A DNA stretch of 37,954 bases from positions 69,166-107,119 of the forward strand of contig CANKMT010000002.1 of NCBI GenBank assembly GCA_947482825.1. Reading direction: 5' to 3'. Below the pieces are notes generated by a model that saw only the letters and a program-made list of their open reading frames with translations, was not told the DNA's origin and did not search any database. The position numbers and the translations under genes were made by a program. This DNA comes from Betaproteobacteria bacterium (GTDB lineage: Bacteria; Pseudomonadota; Gammaproteobacteria; Burkholderiales; SG8-39). Position 1 is the stretch's first letter. Every line of letters starts with the position of its first letter. Of the stretch, positions 1-8,053 are shown piece by piece.

Positions 1-569
1 ACGCTCGAGCCCGGCTCGACTTTCGCCGTATTGAACACCGCACCCACGCCGGTTGTGACCGCACAACCGACCAGCGCGGCGCGGTCCAGCGGGATCGCCG
101 GATCGATTTTCACCACGTTGGCCATCGACAGGGTCGCGTACTCGGCCATCACGCCGCAGCCCGAAAAAATCCCCAGCGGCTTGCCGGCGGCATCGTGCGT
201 GCGTGTCGTGCCCTCCGGTGGCGTCAACAAGGCCTTGCCCTGCTCGACGCACAACACCGGCCGCCCGCCAGCGCAGAACCGGCAGGTGCCGCACATATAG
301 ATGAAATTGGACACCACGTGGTCGCCCACTGCGAGGCCGCTTACGCCCTCGCCCACCTCGACCACCACGCCGGCCGCTTCGTGGCCCAGCACCAGCGGCG
401 GCGGCAGCGGGATCGTGCCGTTGACGGCGGAAAGATCGGAGTGGCACACGCCGCAGGCGGCCATCTTCACCGTGACCTCGCCTCGCTTGGGCGGGTCGAC
501 GAGGATCTCCTCGACCACGACCGGCTTGTTCAGTTCGCGATAAACAACCGCCTTGCCTTTGCGCGCCAT
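1..569 (-). CDS. Zinc-dependent alcohol dehydrogenase (class III-like MDR), 3' end missing
   Basis: Oxidises an alcohol to an aldehyde with NAD(P), probably in the cytoplasm. About 189 N-terminal residues are visible, from an ATG at 567-569 preceded by a good GGGGAG ribosome site; the C-terminal half lies beyond the left edge. Seen in the translation: the catalytic-zinc Cys in AACGVCH, the zinc ADH signature starting GHEAAG and running through VEVGEGV, a structural-zinc motif of spacing C-x2-C-x2-C-x7-C (CGTCRFC, then PVLC), and the VTTGVGAV stretch that opens the nucleotide-binding half. These are hallmarks of zinc ADHs of the class III/NDMA-type branch. It diverges from the aldehyde dehydrogenase at 666, so the two probably act in sequence on one alcohol substrate. 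Substrate cannot be read from the sequence. Confidence 0.9.
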   Translation of the reverse strand, partial: MARKGKAVVYRELNKPVVVEEILVDPPKRGEVTVKMAACGVCHSDLSAVNGTIPLPPPLVLGHEAAGVVVEVGEGVSGLAVGDHVVSNFIYMCGTCRFCAGGRPVLCVEQGKALLTPPEGTTRTHDAAGKPLGIFSGCGVMAEYATLSMANVVKIDPAIPLDRAALVGCAVTTGVGAVFNTAKVEPGSS

Positions 570-665
570 GTGTTTCTCCCCGTAAGCGAAGTTGCACCTA
601 TTCAAACCAAGTATAGCCCGGGTGCTGGTCTAAAATAGTCGCTTTCCCCACTGCAGGAACCCGCC
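570..665. promoter_or_regulatory. Divergent intergenic region between alcohol and aldehyde dehydrogenases
   Basis: This 96-bp gap must hold the start signals for both divergent genes. It is locally richer in A/T (CTATTCAAACC, then TAAAAT near 634), but I could not find a convincing -35/-10 pair with normal spacing on either strand. The call rests on gene geometry, not on a recognised motif. Confidence 0.35.
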
Positions 666-2090
666 ATGGCGAACCACGACAAGTTCTACATCAACGGCCA
701 ATGGGCCACGCCTTCCACCAAGGAAACGATTGAAGTGCACAACGCCGGCACAGGCGCGGTGATGGGCTCGGTGCCCGCCGGCGGCGAGAAGGACATGAAT
801 GCCGCGGTCGAAGCGGCGCGCGCAGCCTTTGACGGCTGGTCGCAGACGCCGGCGGCCAAGCGCGCGGAGTATCTCGGCAAGATTTCCGCCGGCCTCAAGG
901 CACGCGCCGAGGAGCTTGCGAAGACGATCGCGCAGGAGGTCGGCATGCCGATCAAGATGTCGGCCCGCATCCAGGCCGGGCTGCCGATCGCCACGTTCGG
1001 CAACTACGCGAAGATGGCTGGCGAATTCGCCTTCGAAAGCCAGGTCGGCAATTCTCTGGTGGTACGCGACGCAGTCGGCGTGGTCGGCGCCATCACCCCG
1101 TGGAATTACCCGCTGCACCAGATTGCGCTCAAGGTGGCGCCCGCGCTTGCCGCAGGCTGCACGGTGGTGCTGAAGCCCTCAGAAGTTGCGCCTTTCAACG
1201 CGTTCATCCTCGCCGAAGTGATCCATGAAGCGGGGCTCCCGGCCGGCGTGTTCAACATGGTCACCGGCCTCGGCCCGGTCGTAGGCGAGGCCCTGGTAAA
1301 GCACCCGCAGGTCGATGCGATCTCCTTCACGGGTTCCACGCGCGCAGGCAAACGAATCTCCGAACTCGCAGCGCAGACGGTGAAGCGCGTGACGCTGGAA
1401 CTGGGCGGCAAGTCGGCCTCGGTGATCCTCGACGACGCAGACCTGGCAACCGCGGTCAAAGGGACGGTCGGCAACTGCTACCTCAACTCTGGGCAGACTT
1501 GCACGGCGTTCACACGGATGCTGGTTCCCGAGGCGAAATACGAAGAAGCCAAGGCGCTGGCCGCCGAAGCCGCTAAGGCCTATGCACCCGGGGATCCGAT
1601 GTCGGAGACGACGCGACTCGGGCCGCTCTCCTCGGCCGCTCAACTCGACAGAGTCCGCGGGTATATCAACAAGGCGGTCTCTGAAGGCGCGGAACTGGTG
1701 ACCGGCGGGGCCGAAGCCCCGGAAGGCCTCTCGGGCGGCTATTACGTGAAGCCCACGATTTTCGGCAAGGTCAACCCGAAATCCACGCTCGGGCAGGAAG
1801 AAGTCTTCGGGCCGGTGCTCTCGATCATCACTTACAAGGACGAGGAAGACGCGATCCGGATTGCCAATGACACGATCTACGGCCTGGCCGGCGGCGTGTG
1901 GTCGGCGGACACGGGGCGCGCGCAGAAAGTGGCGCGACGCCTGCGCGCCGGGCAGATCGACATCAACGGCGGGCCGTTCAACATGAACGCGCCGTTCGGC
2001 GGCTTCAAGCAGTCGGGCCACGGGAGGGAAGCAGGCGTCTACGGGCTCGAAGAGTTTCTCGAGTACAAGTCGCTCCAGATGAAGGCCTAG
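666..2090 (+). CDS. NAD(P)-dependent aldehyde dehydrogenase
   Basis: Oxidises an aldehyde to the carboxylic acid. The 474-residue protein has the normal ALDH-superfamily length and all the expected active-site landmarks: Asn147 in TPWNYP, Lys170 in VLKPSE, the FTGSTRAG cofactor loop near 221-228, general base Glu245 in TLELGGKS, and nucleophile Cys279 in NSGQTCT. The C terminus has the usual [13 protein letters not shown] block. The ATG at 666 follows a weak CAGGAA ribosome site. It leads a plus-strand group with an SDR starting 3 bases after its stop, and sits divergent to an alcohol dehydrogenase. The pair therefore looks like an alcohol-to-acid module. Exact substrate is unknown; the sequence would fit aliphatic or terpenoid aldehydes, but that is inference. 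Confidence 0.95.
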   Translation: MANHDKFYINGQWATPSTKETIEVHNAGTGAVMGSVPAGGEKDMNAAVEAARAAFDGWSQTPAAKRAEYLGKISAGLKARAEELAKTIAQEVGMPIKMSARIQAGLPIATFGNYAKMAGEFAFESQVGNSLVVRDAVGVVGAITPWNYPLHQIALKVAPALAAGCTVVLKPSEVAPFNAFILAEVIHEAGLPAGVFNMVTGLGPVVGEALVKHPQVDAISFTGSTRAGKRISELAAQTVKRVTLELGGKSASVILDDADLATAVKGTVGNCYLNSGQTCTAFTRMLVPEAKYEEAKALAAEAAKAYAPGDPMSETTRLGPLSSAAQLDRVRGYINKAVSEGAELVTGGAEAPEGLSGGYYVKPTIFGKVNPKSTLGQEEVFGPVLSIITYKDEEDAIRIANDTIYGLAGGVWSADTGRAQKVARRLRAGQIDINGGPFNMNAPFGGFKQSGHGREAGVYGLEEFLEYKSLQMKA

Positions 2091-2092
2091 CC

Positions 2093-2869
2093 GTGGGCGT
2101 CAAGCAACTGTTCGACCTCGCCGGCCGCGTTGCGGTCGTCACAGGCGGCTCGCGGGGCCTGGGCCTGCAAATGGCCGAGGCGCTCGGCGAGATGGGCGCG
2201 CGAATCGCGATCACCGCGAGGAAGAAAGACGAGCTCGATGAAGCGGTCGCGCATCTGTCTGGACTCGGTATCGAGGCGACGCCCTATCCGAGCGACCTGG
2301 GCAAGCGCGAGCAGGTCGAGCCGCTGGCAAGTGCGATCCTCGGGAATTTCGGCAAGGTGGACATCCTGGTCAACAATGCCGGCGCCACCTGGGGCGCGCC
2401 CGCCGAAGACCATCCGATGGAAGCCTGGGACAAGCTCGTCAGCCTCAACCTTTCCGGGATGTTTTTCCTCTCTCAGATCGTGGCCAAGCGCTCGATGATC
2501 CCGGCCCGGTGGGGTCGCATCATCAACATCGCATCGGTCAACGGCATCCAGGCCACCGACATGCGCTTGTTGAAAAACGCGGCCTACGTGGCGACCAAGC
2601 ATGGCGTCGTCGGACTCACGCGCCAGCTTGCCACCGAGTGGGGCTGCAACGGCATTACCGTAAACGCGATCTGCCCGGGGTTCTTCCCCTCGAAGATGAC
2701 CAAGGCCACGCTCGACACTGCGGGCGAGTTCGTGAAGCAGGCGACGCCCACCGGCCGCCTGGGCGGGGACGAGGATCTCAAGGGCCTCACCGTGCTGCTT
2801 GCTTCGGACGCATCGCGCCACATCACGGGGCAGGCGATTGCGGTAGACGGGGGCGCATCGATCATATGA
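2093..2869 (+). CDS. Short-chain dehydrogenase/reductase (classical SDR)
   Basis: A 258-residue NAD(P)(H)-dependent oxidoreductase of the FabG-like classical type. Visible landmarks are the TGGSRGLG nucleotide-binding loop (about 17-24), NNAG (94-97), Ser148 in NIASVNG, and Tyr165/Lys169 in YVATK, followed by the usual ICPGFF segment and a C-terminal GQAIAVDGG block. I chose the GTG at 2093 because it lies just after the aldehyde dehydrogenase stop, has GAAGG about seven bases upstream inside the end of that gene, and places the Rossmann motif at the normal distance from the N terminus. Its stop overlaps the next start (ATGA, 2866-2869), so it is likely translationally coupled to the thioesterase. 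Substrate unknown; a 3-hydroxyacyl-CoA or alcohol role is plausible from context. Confidence 0.9.
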   Translation: MGVKQLFDLAGRVAVVTGGSRGLGLQMAEALGEMGARIAITARKKDELDEAVAHLSGLGIEATPYPSDLGKREQVEPLASAILGNFGKVDILVNNAGATWGAPAEDHPMEAWDKLVSLNLSGMFFLSQIVAKRSMIPARWGRIINIASVNGIQATDMRLLKNAAYVATKHGVVGLTRQLATEWGCNGITVNAICPGFFPSKMTKATLDTAGEFVKQATPTGRLGGDEDLKGLTVLLASDASRHITGQAIAVDGGASII

Positions 2870-3285
2870 GCCTCGCGCAAGACAACGTCGCGTTCGCACT
2901 GGATTTCCAGAAAAAGATCCCGTTCGTCGGGCACTTGGGCATCGACGTCGACTCGATCGGCGACGGCAAGGCCACGCTCTCGCTCCAACTGCGGCCGGAA
3001 CTCACCAACAGCTTCGGTTCGGCGCATGGCGGGGTCATCATGTCGCTCGTCGATGTGGCCCTGTGCACTGCAGCGCGCAGCCAACATCCGGATTCGATCG
3101 GCGTGATCACGGTGGACCTCAGCCTGCAGTTCATCGGCGTGGGCAAGGGAAAACTGGTTGCCGAAGGCCGGGTGCTCAAGCCCGGCCGCAACACCGTCTT
3201 CACCGAAGGCGAAGTAAGGAACGAGGACGGCTCGCTGGTGGCCAAGGCGATCGGGACTGTCCGGGTGCGAGTGGCCGAGAAGTAG
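2866..3285 (+). CDS. PaaI-family hot-dog acyl-CoA thioesterase
   Basis: Likely hydrolyses acyl-CoA or aryl-CoA thioesters in the cytoplasm. The 139-residue protein has the PaaI/hot-dog layout: an N-terminal helix, the FGSAHGGVIMSLVD segment (about 50-63) carrying the HGG turn and the Asp used by many family members, and a C-terminal beta strand that includes AIGTVRV. The ATG at 2866 overlaps the SDR stop by four bases. It completes a dehydrogenase-dehydrogenase-thioesterase run that could release CoA or clear stalled CoA esters. A second PaaI-like gene begins at the far right edge of the window. Substrate is not determinable. Confidence 0.88.
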   Translation: MSLAQDNVAFALDFQKKIPFVGHLGIDVDSIGDGKATLSLQLRPELTNSFGSAHGGVIMSLVDVALCTAARSQHPDSIGVITVDLSLQFIGVGKGKLVAEGRVLKPGRNTVFTEGEVRNEDGSLVAKAIGTVRVRVAEK

Positions 3286-3362
3286 GATTGCTTTAGTGCC
3301 CGGGAAGTGGTGCAGTGGCCTTCTGGCCGCTGCCGACGCGGCTCGGGAAAGGGGGGCTGGCC

Positions 3363-5114
3363 ATGGCCGGTCGCGGGGTAGGGGACAGCACAAGCACGCG
3401 CGTGCAGGCGGTGAAGCGCAGCGAACTCAAACAGAGGCTCGCCGCGATCCTCGTTGCCGATGTCGCCGGCTATACGCGGCTGATGGCGGGCGATTCCGCG
3501 CTCGCTATCTTCGAGACCGCGACAGGCGCCGTCCAGGCGGCCCTCGAGATCCAGAAGGAAACCACGGCTTTCGGGACTCCCCTGCCCGAGGAGCGTCGCA
3601 TGCGCTACCGGATCGGCCTGCACCTTGGCGACGTGATCCTCAAGCCCGACGGATCCATCTACGGCGACGGGGTAAACATTGCCGCGCGCCTCGAGGCACT
3701 GGCCCAGCCCGGCGGAATCATGATCTCCGACGGAATCCGCGGCGCCGTGCTCGGCAAGGTCGCCGCCAACTTCGTCGACCAGGGCGAACAGCAGGTCAAG
3801 AACATCGACCATCCGGTCCGGGCCTATGCCTTGCTAGATGGGCCCGCCGCCCCAAAGGCCTCGCCCCCGCAAGCGCCCGCGGCGCTGTCGCTGCCGGACC
3901 GCCCCTCGATTGCAGTGCTGCCGTTCGTCAATATCAGCGACGACGCCGAACAGGAATATTTTGCCGACGGCATGGTGGAGGACATCATCACCGAGCTTTC
4001 GCGCTTCCAGCGGCTGTTCGTGATCGCGCGCAATACGTCCTTTACCTACAAGGGACGCAACGTCGACGTGCGCAAGGTCGCGCAGGAGCTCGGCGTGCAT
4101 TTCGTTCTCGAAGGAAGCGTGCGGCGCTCGGGCGACAAGGTCCGGGTCACGGCGCAACTGATTAACGGCGAGACCGGCCAGCATGTATGGGCCGAGCGCT
4201 ACGAAGACATCCTCTTGGACGTTTTCGAGCTTCAGGAACGCATCACGCGGCAAGTTGTGGCCAGCATGGTGCCGGAGATCGAGACCGAGGAGATGCGGCT
4301 GCTGGAACGCGGCAAGCGCCGCTACTCGGAGGCCGACGACCTCGCCTGGCGCGCGGCCAAGACGCTTGCCGACGGCGAGTTCCAGGGCCGGCCCGCGCTG
4401 GTCGACGAAGCGCTTCGCCTCGCGAAGCAGGCGGCCGCCGCCAACGCCAGTTGCCAGCAGGCCTGGGCGGTGCTGGCCTCAGGGCACAGTTGGCGCGTTT
4501 TTCTCGCGCGGACGCACGACCGCAAGGCCGATCTCGCCGCGACGCGGCAGGCGGCGGACGTCCTCATGCAGCTCGCCCCGAACGACAGCCGCTCGTACTA
4601 CCTGCGCGGCGTGATCGAATCGCTGACCGGCGAGTTCCCGGCCAGCGTGGAGGATTTGAGAAGGGCGCAATCGCTAAACCCGAACGACGCCCCGCCCCAG
4701 TTCTTCCTCTCGCAGCTCGAGGCCTCGGCCGGACAGGTCGAGCGAGCCAAGCAGCTCGCCGCGCAGGCGACGCGGCTTTCGCCCAAGGACCGCTGGGTGA
4801 GTACCGCTCACCTCGCCATGGCGACCTGCGCCTTCATCGAAAAGGACCTGCAAGCGCTGCACGAATGGTCGGCCCGCGCGATCCAGAGCCAGCCTTCGCA
4901 CCCGTTCCGCCGCGTGCTGATGATCGCGTATGCCGCGCAGGTGGGCGACGAGTCGCTGCTCCACGCGAACATCGAGAAGCTTCAATCGTTCGCGCCGGAA
5001 TTCATCCCGAGCCTGTTCAGCGGCGATAGCGTGCCGTTGCGCCGGCCCGAAGACATGCAGGCGCTGCTCGGGATCCTGCGCAAGGCGGGGTTGCGGGGGC
5101 AGCAGTTGCGCTGA
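3363..5114 (+). CDS. Class III adenylate cyclase-like domain (internally deleted) + TolB-like + TPR protein
   Basis: A 583-residue protein in the family that joins an N-terminal class III nucleotide cyclase domain to a TolB/FlgO-like domain and TPR repeats. The cyclase part starts at RLAAILVADVAGYTR (about 25-39) and ends near QQVKNI (143-148). A linker rich in Ala/Pro follows, then the TolB-like stretch from RPSIAVLPF (about 180) through TGQHVWAERY, then TPR-like helices to the end. Odd feature: the two metal-binding Asp positions (Asp33 in ADVAGY, Asp44 in AGDS) are only 11 residues apart. In family members I recall they are about 44 apart, so roughly 33 residues look deleted in frame at about 3483-3491. 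Start: ATG 3363 has a GGGGGG ribosome site seven bases upstream; a GTG at 3315 is an alternative. Cyclase activity is doubtful; the TPR part is full. Confidence 0.85.
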   Translation: MAGRGVGDSTSTRVQAVKRSELKQRLAAILVADVAGYTRLMAGDSALAIFETATGAVQAALEIQKETTAFGTPLPEERRMRYRIGLHLGDVILKPDGSIYGDGVNIAARLEALAQPGGIMISDGIRGAVLGKVAANFVDQGEQQVKNIDHPVRAYALLDGPAAPKASPPQAPAALSLPDRPSIAVLPFVNISDDAEQEYFADGMVEDIITELSRFQRLFVIARNTSFTYKGRNVDVRKVAQELGVHFVLEGSVRRSGDKVRVTAQLINGETGQHVWAERYEDILLDVFELQERITRQVVASMVPEIETEEMRLLERGKRRYSEADDLAWRAAKTLADGEFQGRPALVDEALRLAKQAAAANASCQQAWAVLASGHSWRVFLARTHDRKADLAATRQAADVLMQLAPNDSRSYYLRGVIESLTGEFPASVEDLRRAQSLNPNDAPPQFFLSQLEASAGQVERAKQLAAQATRLSPKDRWVSTAHLAMATCAFIEKDLQALHEWSARAIQSQPSHPFRRVLMIAYAAQVGDESLLHANIEKLQSFAPEFIPSLFSGDSVPLRRPEDMQALLGILRKAGLRGQQLR

Positions 5115-5163
5115 TTCCCGGTCCGGACCGAAGCATGTTTGCCGCCACGGGCTGCGAGCGCAT

Positions 5164-5907
5164 TTGATCGCGCGTCGCAAATTTCTTGCGCTGGCTGCCA
5201 CCGCATTCCTGCCGGCACGCGCGCACGGCCAGGCCGGCAGCGTTCCCGCGATCACCGTCTCGACCCTTTCGCCCGGCGCCGCCCTGCCTGACTGGCTCGA
5301 GCCGGTCACGTTCGGGGAGAAGGCAAAGCCCACGGAATTCGCGCTGGTCGCGGACGAAGGTCGCACGGTCCTGCGCACGCACGCGCGCGGCTCGGCATCC
5401 GGCCTTGCGAGGACGATGCGCGTCAACCCTGCCGAGTTCCCGATCCTCGCGTGGCGGTGGAAGGCGCAAAACCTGGTTGCACGCGGAGGACTGGGGACGA
5501 AGGAAGGAGACGATTTCGCGCTACGCCTCTACGTCACCTTCGACCTCGACCCGGACCTGCTTACGCTCGGCGACCGGATGAAGATCTCGCTTGCGCGCGC
5601 GTTCTGGGGCGCGAAGCTGCCGTTGGCCGCACTCTGCTACGTCTGGGACCTTCAAGCGCCGCGCGGCGCGATCGTGCCCAACGCCTATACCGACCGGGTG
5701 CGCATGGTGGTCGCCGACAGCGGGTCTGCCACGCTTGGACGCTGGGTCGACCGCGAACGCAACCTCGCCGAAGACTTCCGGCTTGCGTTTGGCCTGCCCG
5801 TACCCCAGGTCACCAGCGTGATCGTGTCAGCCGACACCGACAATACCGGCGAGAGCACCGAAGCCTTTTTCGGCGACATCGTTTTTCGAAAACAAGCCGG
5901 CAGTTAG
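5164..5907 (+). CDS. DUF3047 protein with Tat-type signal peptide
   Basis: A 247-residue exported protein of unknown function. The N terminus begins ARRKFLALAATAFLP, a twin-arginine motif (RRKFL) plus a short hydrophobic stretch, with likely cleavage after ARAHG. The mature part shows the DUF3047 pattern: a Trp-x-Trp motif (LAWRWK), EGDDFALRLYVTF, a central LCYVWD, a Trp-containing GRWVDRERNLAEDF segment, and the ending SADTDNTG...FFGDIVF. I chose the TTG at 5164 because no in-frame ATG or GTG precedes the signal peptide after the upstream stop. It follows the cyclase/TPR gene by 49 bases. Its TAG stop overlaps the stop of the minus-strand gene at 5904, so the two genes converge with no room for a terminator. 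Confidence 0.8.
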   Translation: MIARRKFLALAATAFLPARAHGQAGSVPAITVSTLSPGAALPDWLEPVTFGEKAKPTEFALVADEGRTVLRTHARGSASGLARTMRVNPAEFPILAWRWKAQNLVARGGLGTKEGDDFALRLYVTFDLDPDLLTLGDRMKISLARAFWGAKLPLAALCYVWDLQAPRGAIVPNAYTDRVRMVVADSGSATLGRWVDRERNLAEDFRLAFGLPVPQVTSVIVSADTDNTGESTEAFFGDIVFRKQAGS

Positions 5908-6662
5908 CGAGCCACCGCGTCGAGGAAAGCCGCGACTTCGCGCAGGACGGTCTTCTCCCCGCCAGCAAGGAATCGCCCGCCCTCGGGTACCGCAAACTGC
6001 CTCGAACCCGGCCGCGCGCGAAGAATCCGCGCCCTTTCACCGGCCGGGCTGCGGATGCCGCGATAGTCGGCCGCACCATAGAGGTCGAGGATTGGGAAAC
6101 CCGGCCCGCCCACCGCATCGAACACGCCATAAAAAGACATCGCCACCCACGCGGACACCGGCGCATCGCTGTTCCGGCGCAAGTAGTCGTTGGCCATGCC
6201 CGCACCCATCGCATGAGATACTAAAGAAATGCGGTCCGCCCCCTTGCCTTGCAGGAACTGCATGCCCGCTACGATGCGGCGGGCGGCTTCGGGAAACAAC
6301 TCGCGTTACGCGCCGCCGTCATCGACCTCGGCAGCGAGCACAGGCATCTGCAATGGCAACGTTGTGTACCCCCGGTCGGCCAGGTACACCCTTAGTTCGC
6401 CAGTGAGGCCGTGATCGGGATGCAGTCCCGGGCCATGCATGAGCAGCGCTGCGCCCTTGGCGCGCTCCACAGACGTGTAAAGGGCGAGGAATTCGATGCC
6501 ATCGCCGGTCCTGAGCTTCAAGGCGTCGCCGACCACGAGGCCGGGCACGATCTCGTCGGCCCAGCGCTTCTCGCGCGCGGTGTCCGAACGCGTCTGTGCG
6601 CAGGCCGATGCCGCCGCAAAGGCGAACGCAATCATGAGCAGTACGGGACGGATCGCTGACAT
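5904..6662 (-). pseudogene. DUF3530-like alpha/beta-hydrolase, broken by an in-frame TAA
   Basis: Reads from an ATG at 6660-6662 as a secreted protein: signal peptide MSAIRPVLLMIAFAFAAASACA, then LLMHGPGLHPDHGLTGELR and TTLPLQMPVLAAE, the DUF3530 alpha/beta-hydrolase pattern. At 6306-6308 a TAA interrupts the frame, and the same frame resumes at once with RELFPEAARRIVAG and continues to the natural stop at 5904. The lesion is therefore a nonsense codon, not a frameshift; a TAC (Tyr) to TAA change would explain it. The nucleophile elbow reads SHAMG, so the classical GxSxG serine is missing, which also occurs in this family as I recall it. Either a recent pseudogene, a readthrough case, or a sequencing error. 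Without the stop the product would be 252 residues. Confidence 0.8.
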
Positions 6663-7467
6663 GGTGGCGCCGTTTATAGGCAGGCTGGCGATTCTTGCCA
6701 TTATGGCCATCACAACTTCATGCGCCACGCTGGACACCGTCGAGCGCGAACTCGTTTTCCGACCCCGCACCGAGATTTGGGCAGGCTATTCGCCCGGCAT
6801 ACTCAACGAAGAAGAGGTCTGGATCCCGGTCGGCGCCGGGACCGACCGACTGAGCGGATGGTGGCTGGCCTCCCCGGACGCGAGGTACACCCTGGTGTAT
6901 TTCCACGGCGCTCGCGTCAACCTCACCGGCAGCGTGTACCGCCTGCGAAGCTTCCGCGATGCGGGTTTCAATGTGCTGGCAATCGACTACCGGGGTTACG
7001 GCAGGAGCGCCTCGCTGCTGCCGTCCGAAGCGACCGTCTACGAGGATGCCGAAGCGGCCTGGAACTGGCTCGATGCGCGCGTGCCCGACCGCAGCCGCCG
7101 GATCCTTTACGGCCACTCGCTCGGCGGACCGATCGCGGCCGAGGTCGCGCTGCGCGGCGGGGGCGCGGCCGCGCTCGTGCTCGAGTCGTCTTTCACCTCG
7201 TTGCAGGAGGTCACGGTGCTGGGCCCCTTGCTCACGCAACGCATGGACCTGCTGGACAAGCTGCGCCGCCTGAACCTGCCGGTGCTCGTGATCCATGGAA
7301 CCAACGACACGCTGGTGCCGCCCGAAATGGCGCACCGCCTTTTTGACGCCGTGCGCGGCCCCAAGCGCCTGGTCATGGTCGAGGGGGCGACCCATAGCTG
7401 GGTGCTGCGCAGGGCAGGCCGCACGGTCTATGCGGCCATGCGCGAGCTCGCCGCCACACCGCAGTGA
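6661..7467 (+). CDS. Alpha/beta-hydrolase, probable lipoprotein or membrane-anchored
   Basis: A 268-residue serine hydrolase. Catalytic residues are all visible: Ser153 in YGHSLGGP, Asp216 in HGTNDTLVP, His245 in GATHSW, with the oxyanion HG in YFHGARV near 82. The N terminus has a hydrophobic stretch ending ITTSC at Cys21, a weak lipobox, so it may be anchored to a membrane facing the periplasm. It resembles BEM46/YfhR-type hydrolases of unknown substrate. The ATG at 6661 overlaps the start codon of the divergent minus-strand gene (CATG), so each gene's promoter would lie inside the other's coding region. An ATG at 6634 is an alternative start but would lengthen the region before the hydrophobic segment. 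It converges with the YHS gene one base after its stop. Confidence 0.85.
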   Translation: MVAPFIGRLAILAIMAITTSCATLDTVERELVFRPRTEIWAGYSPGILNEEEVWIPVGAGTDRLSGWWLASPDARYTLVYFHGARVNLTGSVYRLRSFRDAGFNVLAIDYRGYGRSASLLPSEATVYEDAEAAWNWLDARVPDRSRRILYGHSLGGPIAAEVALRGGGAAALVLESSFTSLQEVTVLGPLLTQRMDLLDKLRRLNLPVLVIHGTNDTLVPPEMAHRLFDAVRGPKRLVMVEGATHSWVLRRAGRTVYAAMRELAATPQ

Positions 7468-7468
7468 C

Positions 7469-8039
7469 TCAGCGCGGAGGCGGCGCGCCCGGCGGCAATT
7501 TGCTGAACCTGCGCAAGTGCTCAGCGTCCAGTTCGCGGTCTGTCTTGTAATGCACGACCTTAAGGGTCAGGCGCCTCGCGTTCTGCACGCGGTAAGGCAC
7601 GTCTCTTGACTCCTGCTCCCAATATTGGTCGCCGAGGCGGATGTTTTCGTCGGCGTCCATCATCCAGTTCGCCTTGCTACGTTCGCTGCCGAACAGGAAC
7701 AGGCGTCCCTTTATACACGAGGTAGACCTCTGCGCCGATCGCCGCCTTGAGCCCGTAATGCACGCCGCTGGCGCAGAAGCCGGCCCGGGCGGGCGCATAG
7801 TTGCGCGGATTTGAGTCGAACAGCCGTTTGTTTGCGTCGCTGACAAAACGATAGACGTCGCCGTCGAACATCGACTTGGTCGCCGGGTTGCCTTTCTGCG
7901 GCGCCGTCCCCGAGAAATACGACACCGGATCGTTGCCGCGCAACATCACGCGCTCGTCGTCGACGTCTCGCATCGTGTTGTGGACGGTCCCGCAGCCCTG
8001 CAGCAAGACGGCGAAGAGGACTGCGATCAGCACTTTCAT
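7469..8039 (-). pseudogene. YHS-domain lipoprotein, frameshifted
   Basis: The first part, from an ATG at 8037-8039 with a GGGAG ribosome site, encodes a lipoprotein signal (VLLQGC, lipid Cys in the LQGC box) and a YHS domain (NDPVSYFSG, MFDGDVYRF, RLFDSNPRNYAP, FCASGVHYGLK). It reads through EVYLVYKG and then goes out of frame near 7711-7716. The neighbouring frame carries on with the expected GRLFLFGSERSKANWM and a tail to a stop at 7469. Removing one base from the AAAGGG run would join the two halves. YHS domains bind metal or haem in several families; the function of this lipoprotein group is unknown. It lies 14 bases after the ATP-grasp gene on the same strand. Either a real mutation or a homopolymer error. 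Confidence 0.82.
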
Positions 8040-8053
8040 GGTCAGACTCCCTT

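Noticed and set aside
3312..3333. GCAGTGGCC/GGCCGCTGC stem before the cyclase gene as a terminator
   Set aside because: One mismatch, no T-run, and it lies close to the ribosome site of the next gene; too weak to call.
6299..6310. Frameshift in the DUF3530-like gene
   Set aside because: Checked codon phase: sequence before and after the stop is in the same frame, so it is a nonsense codon instead.
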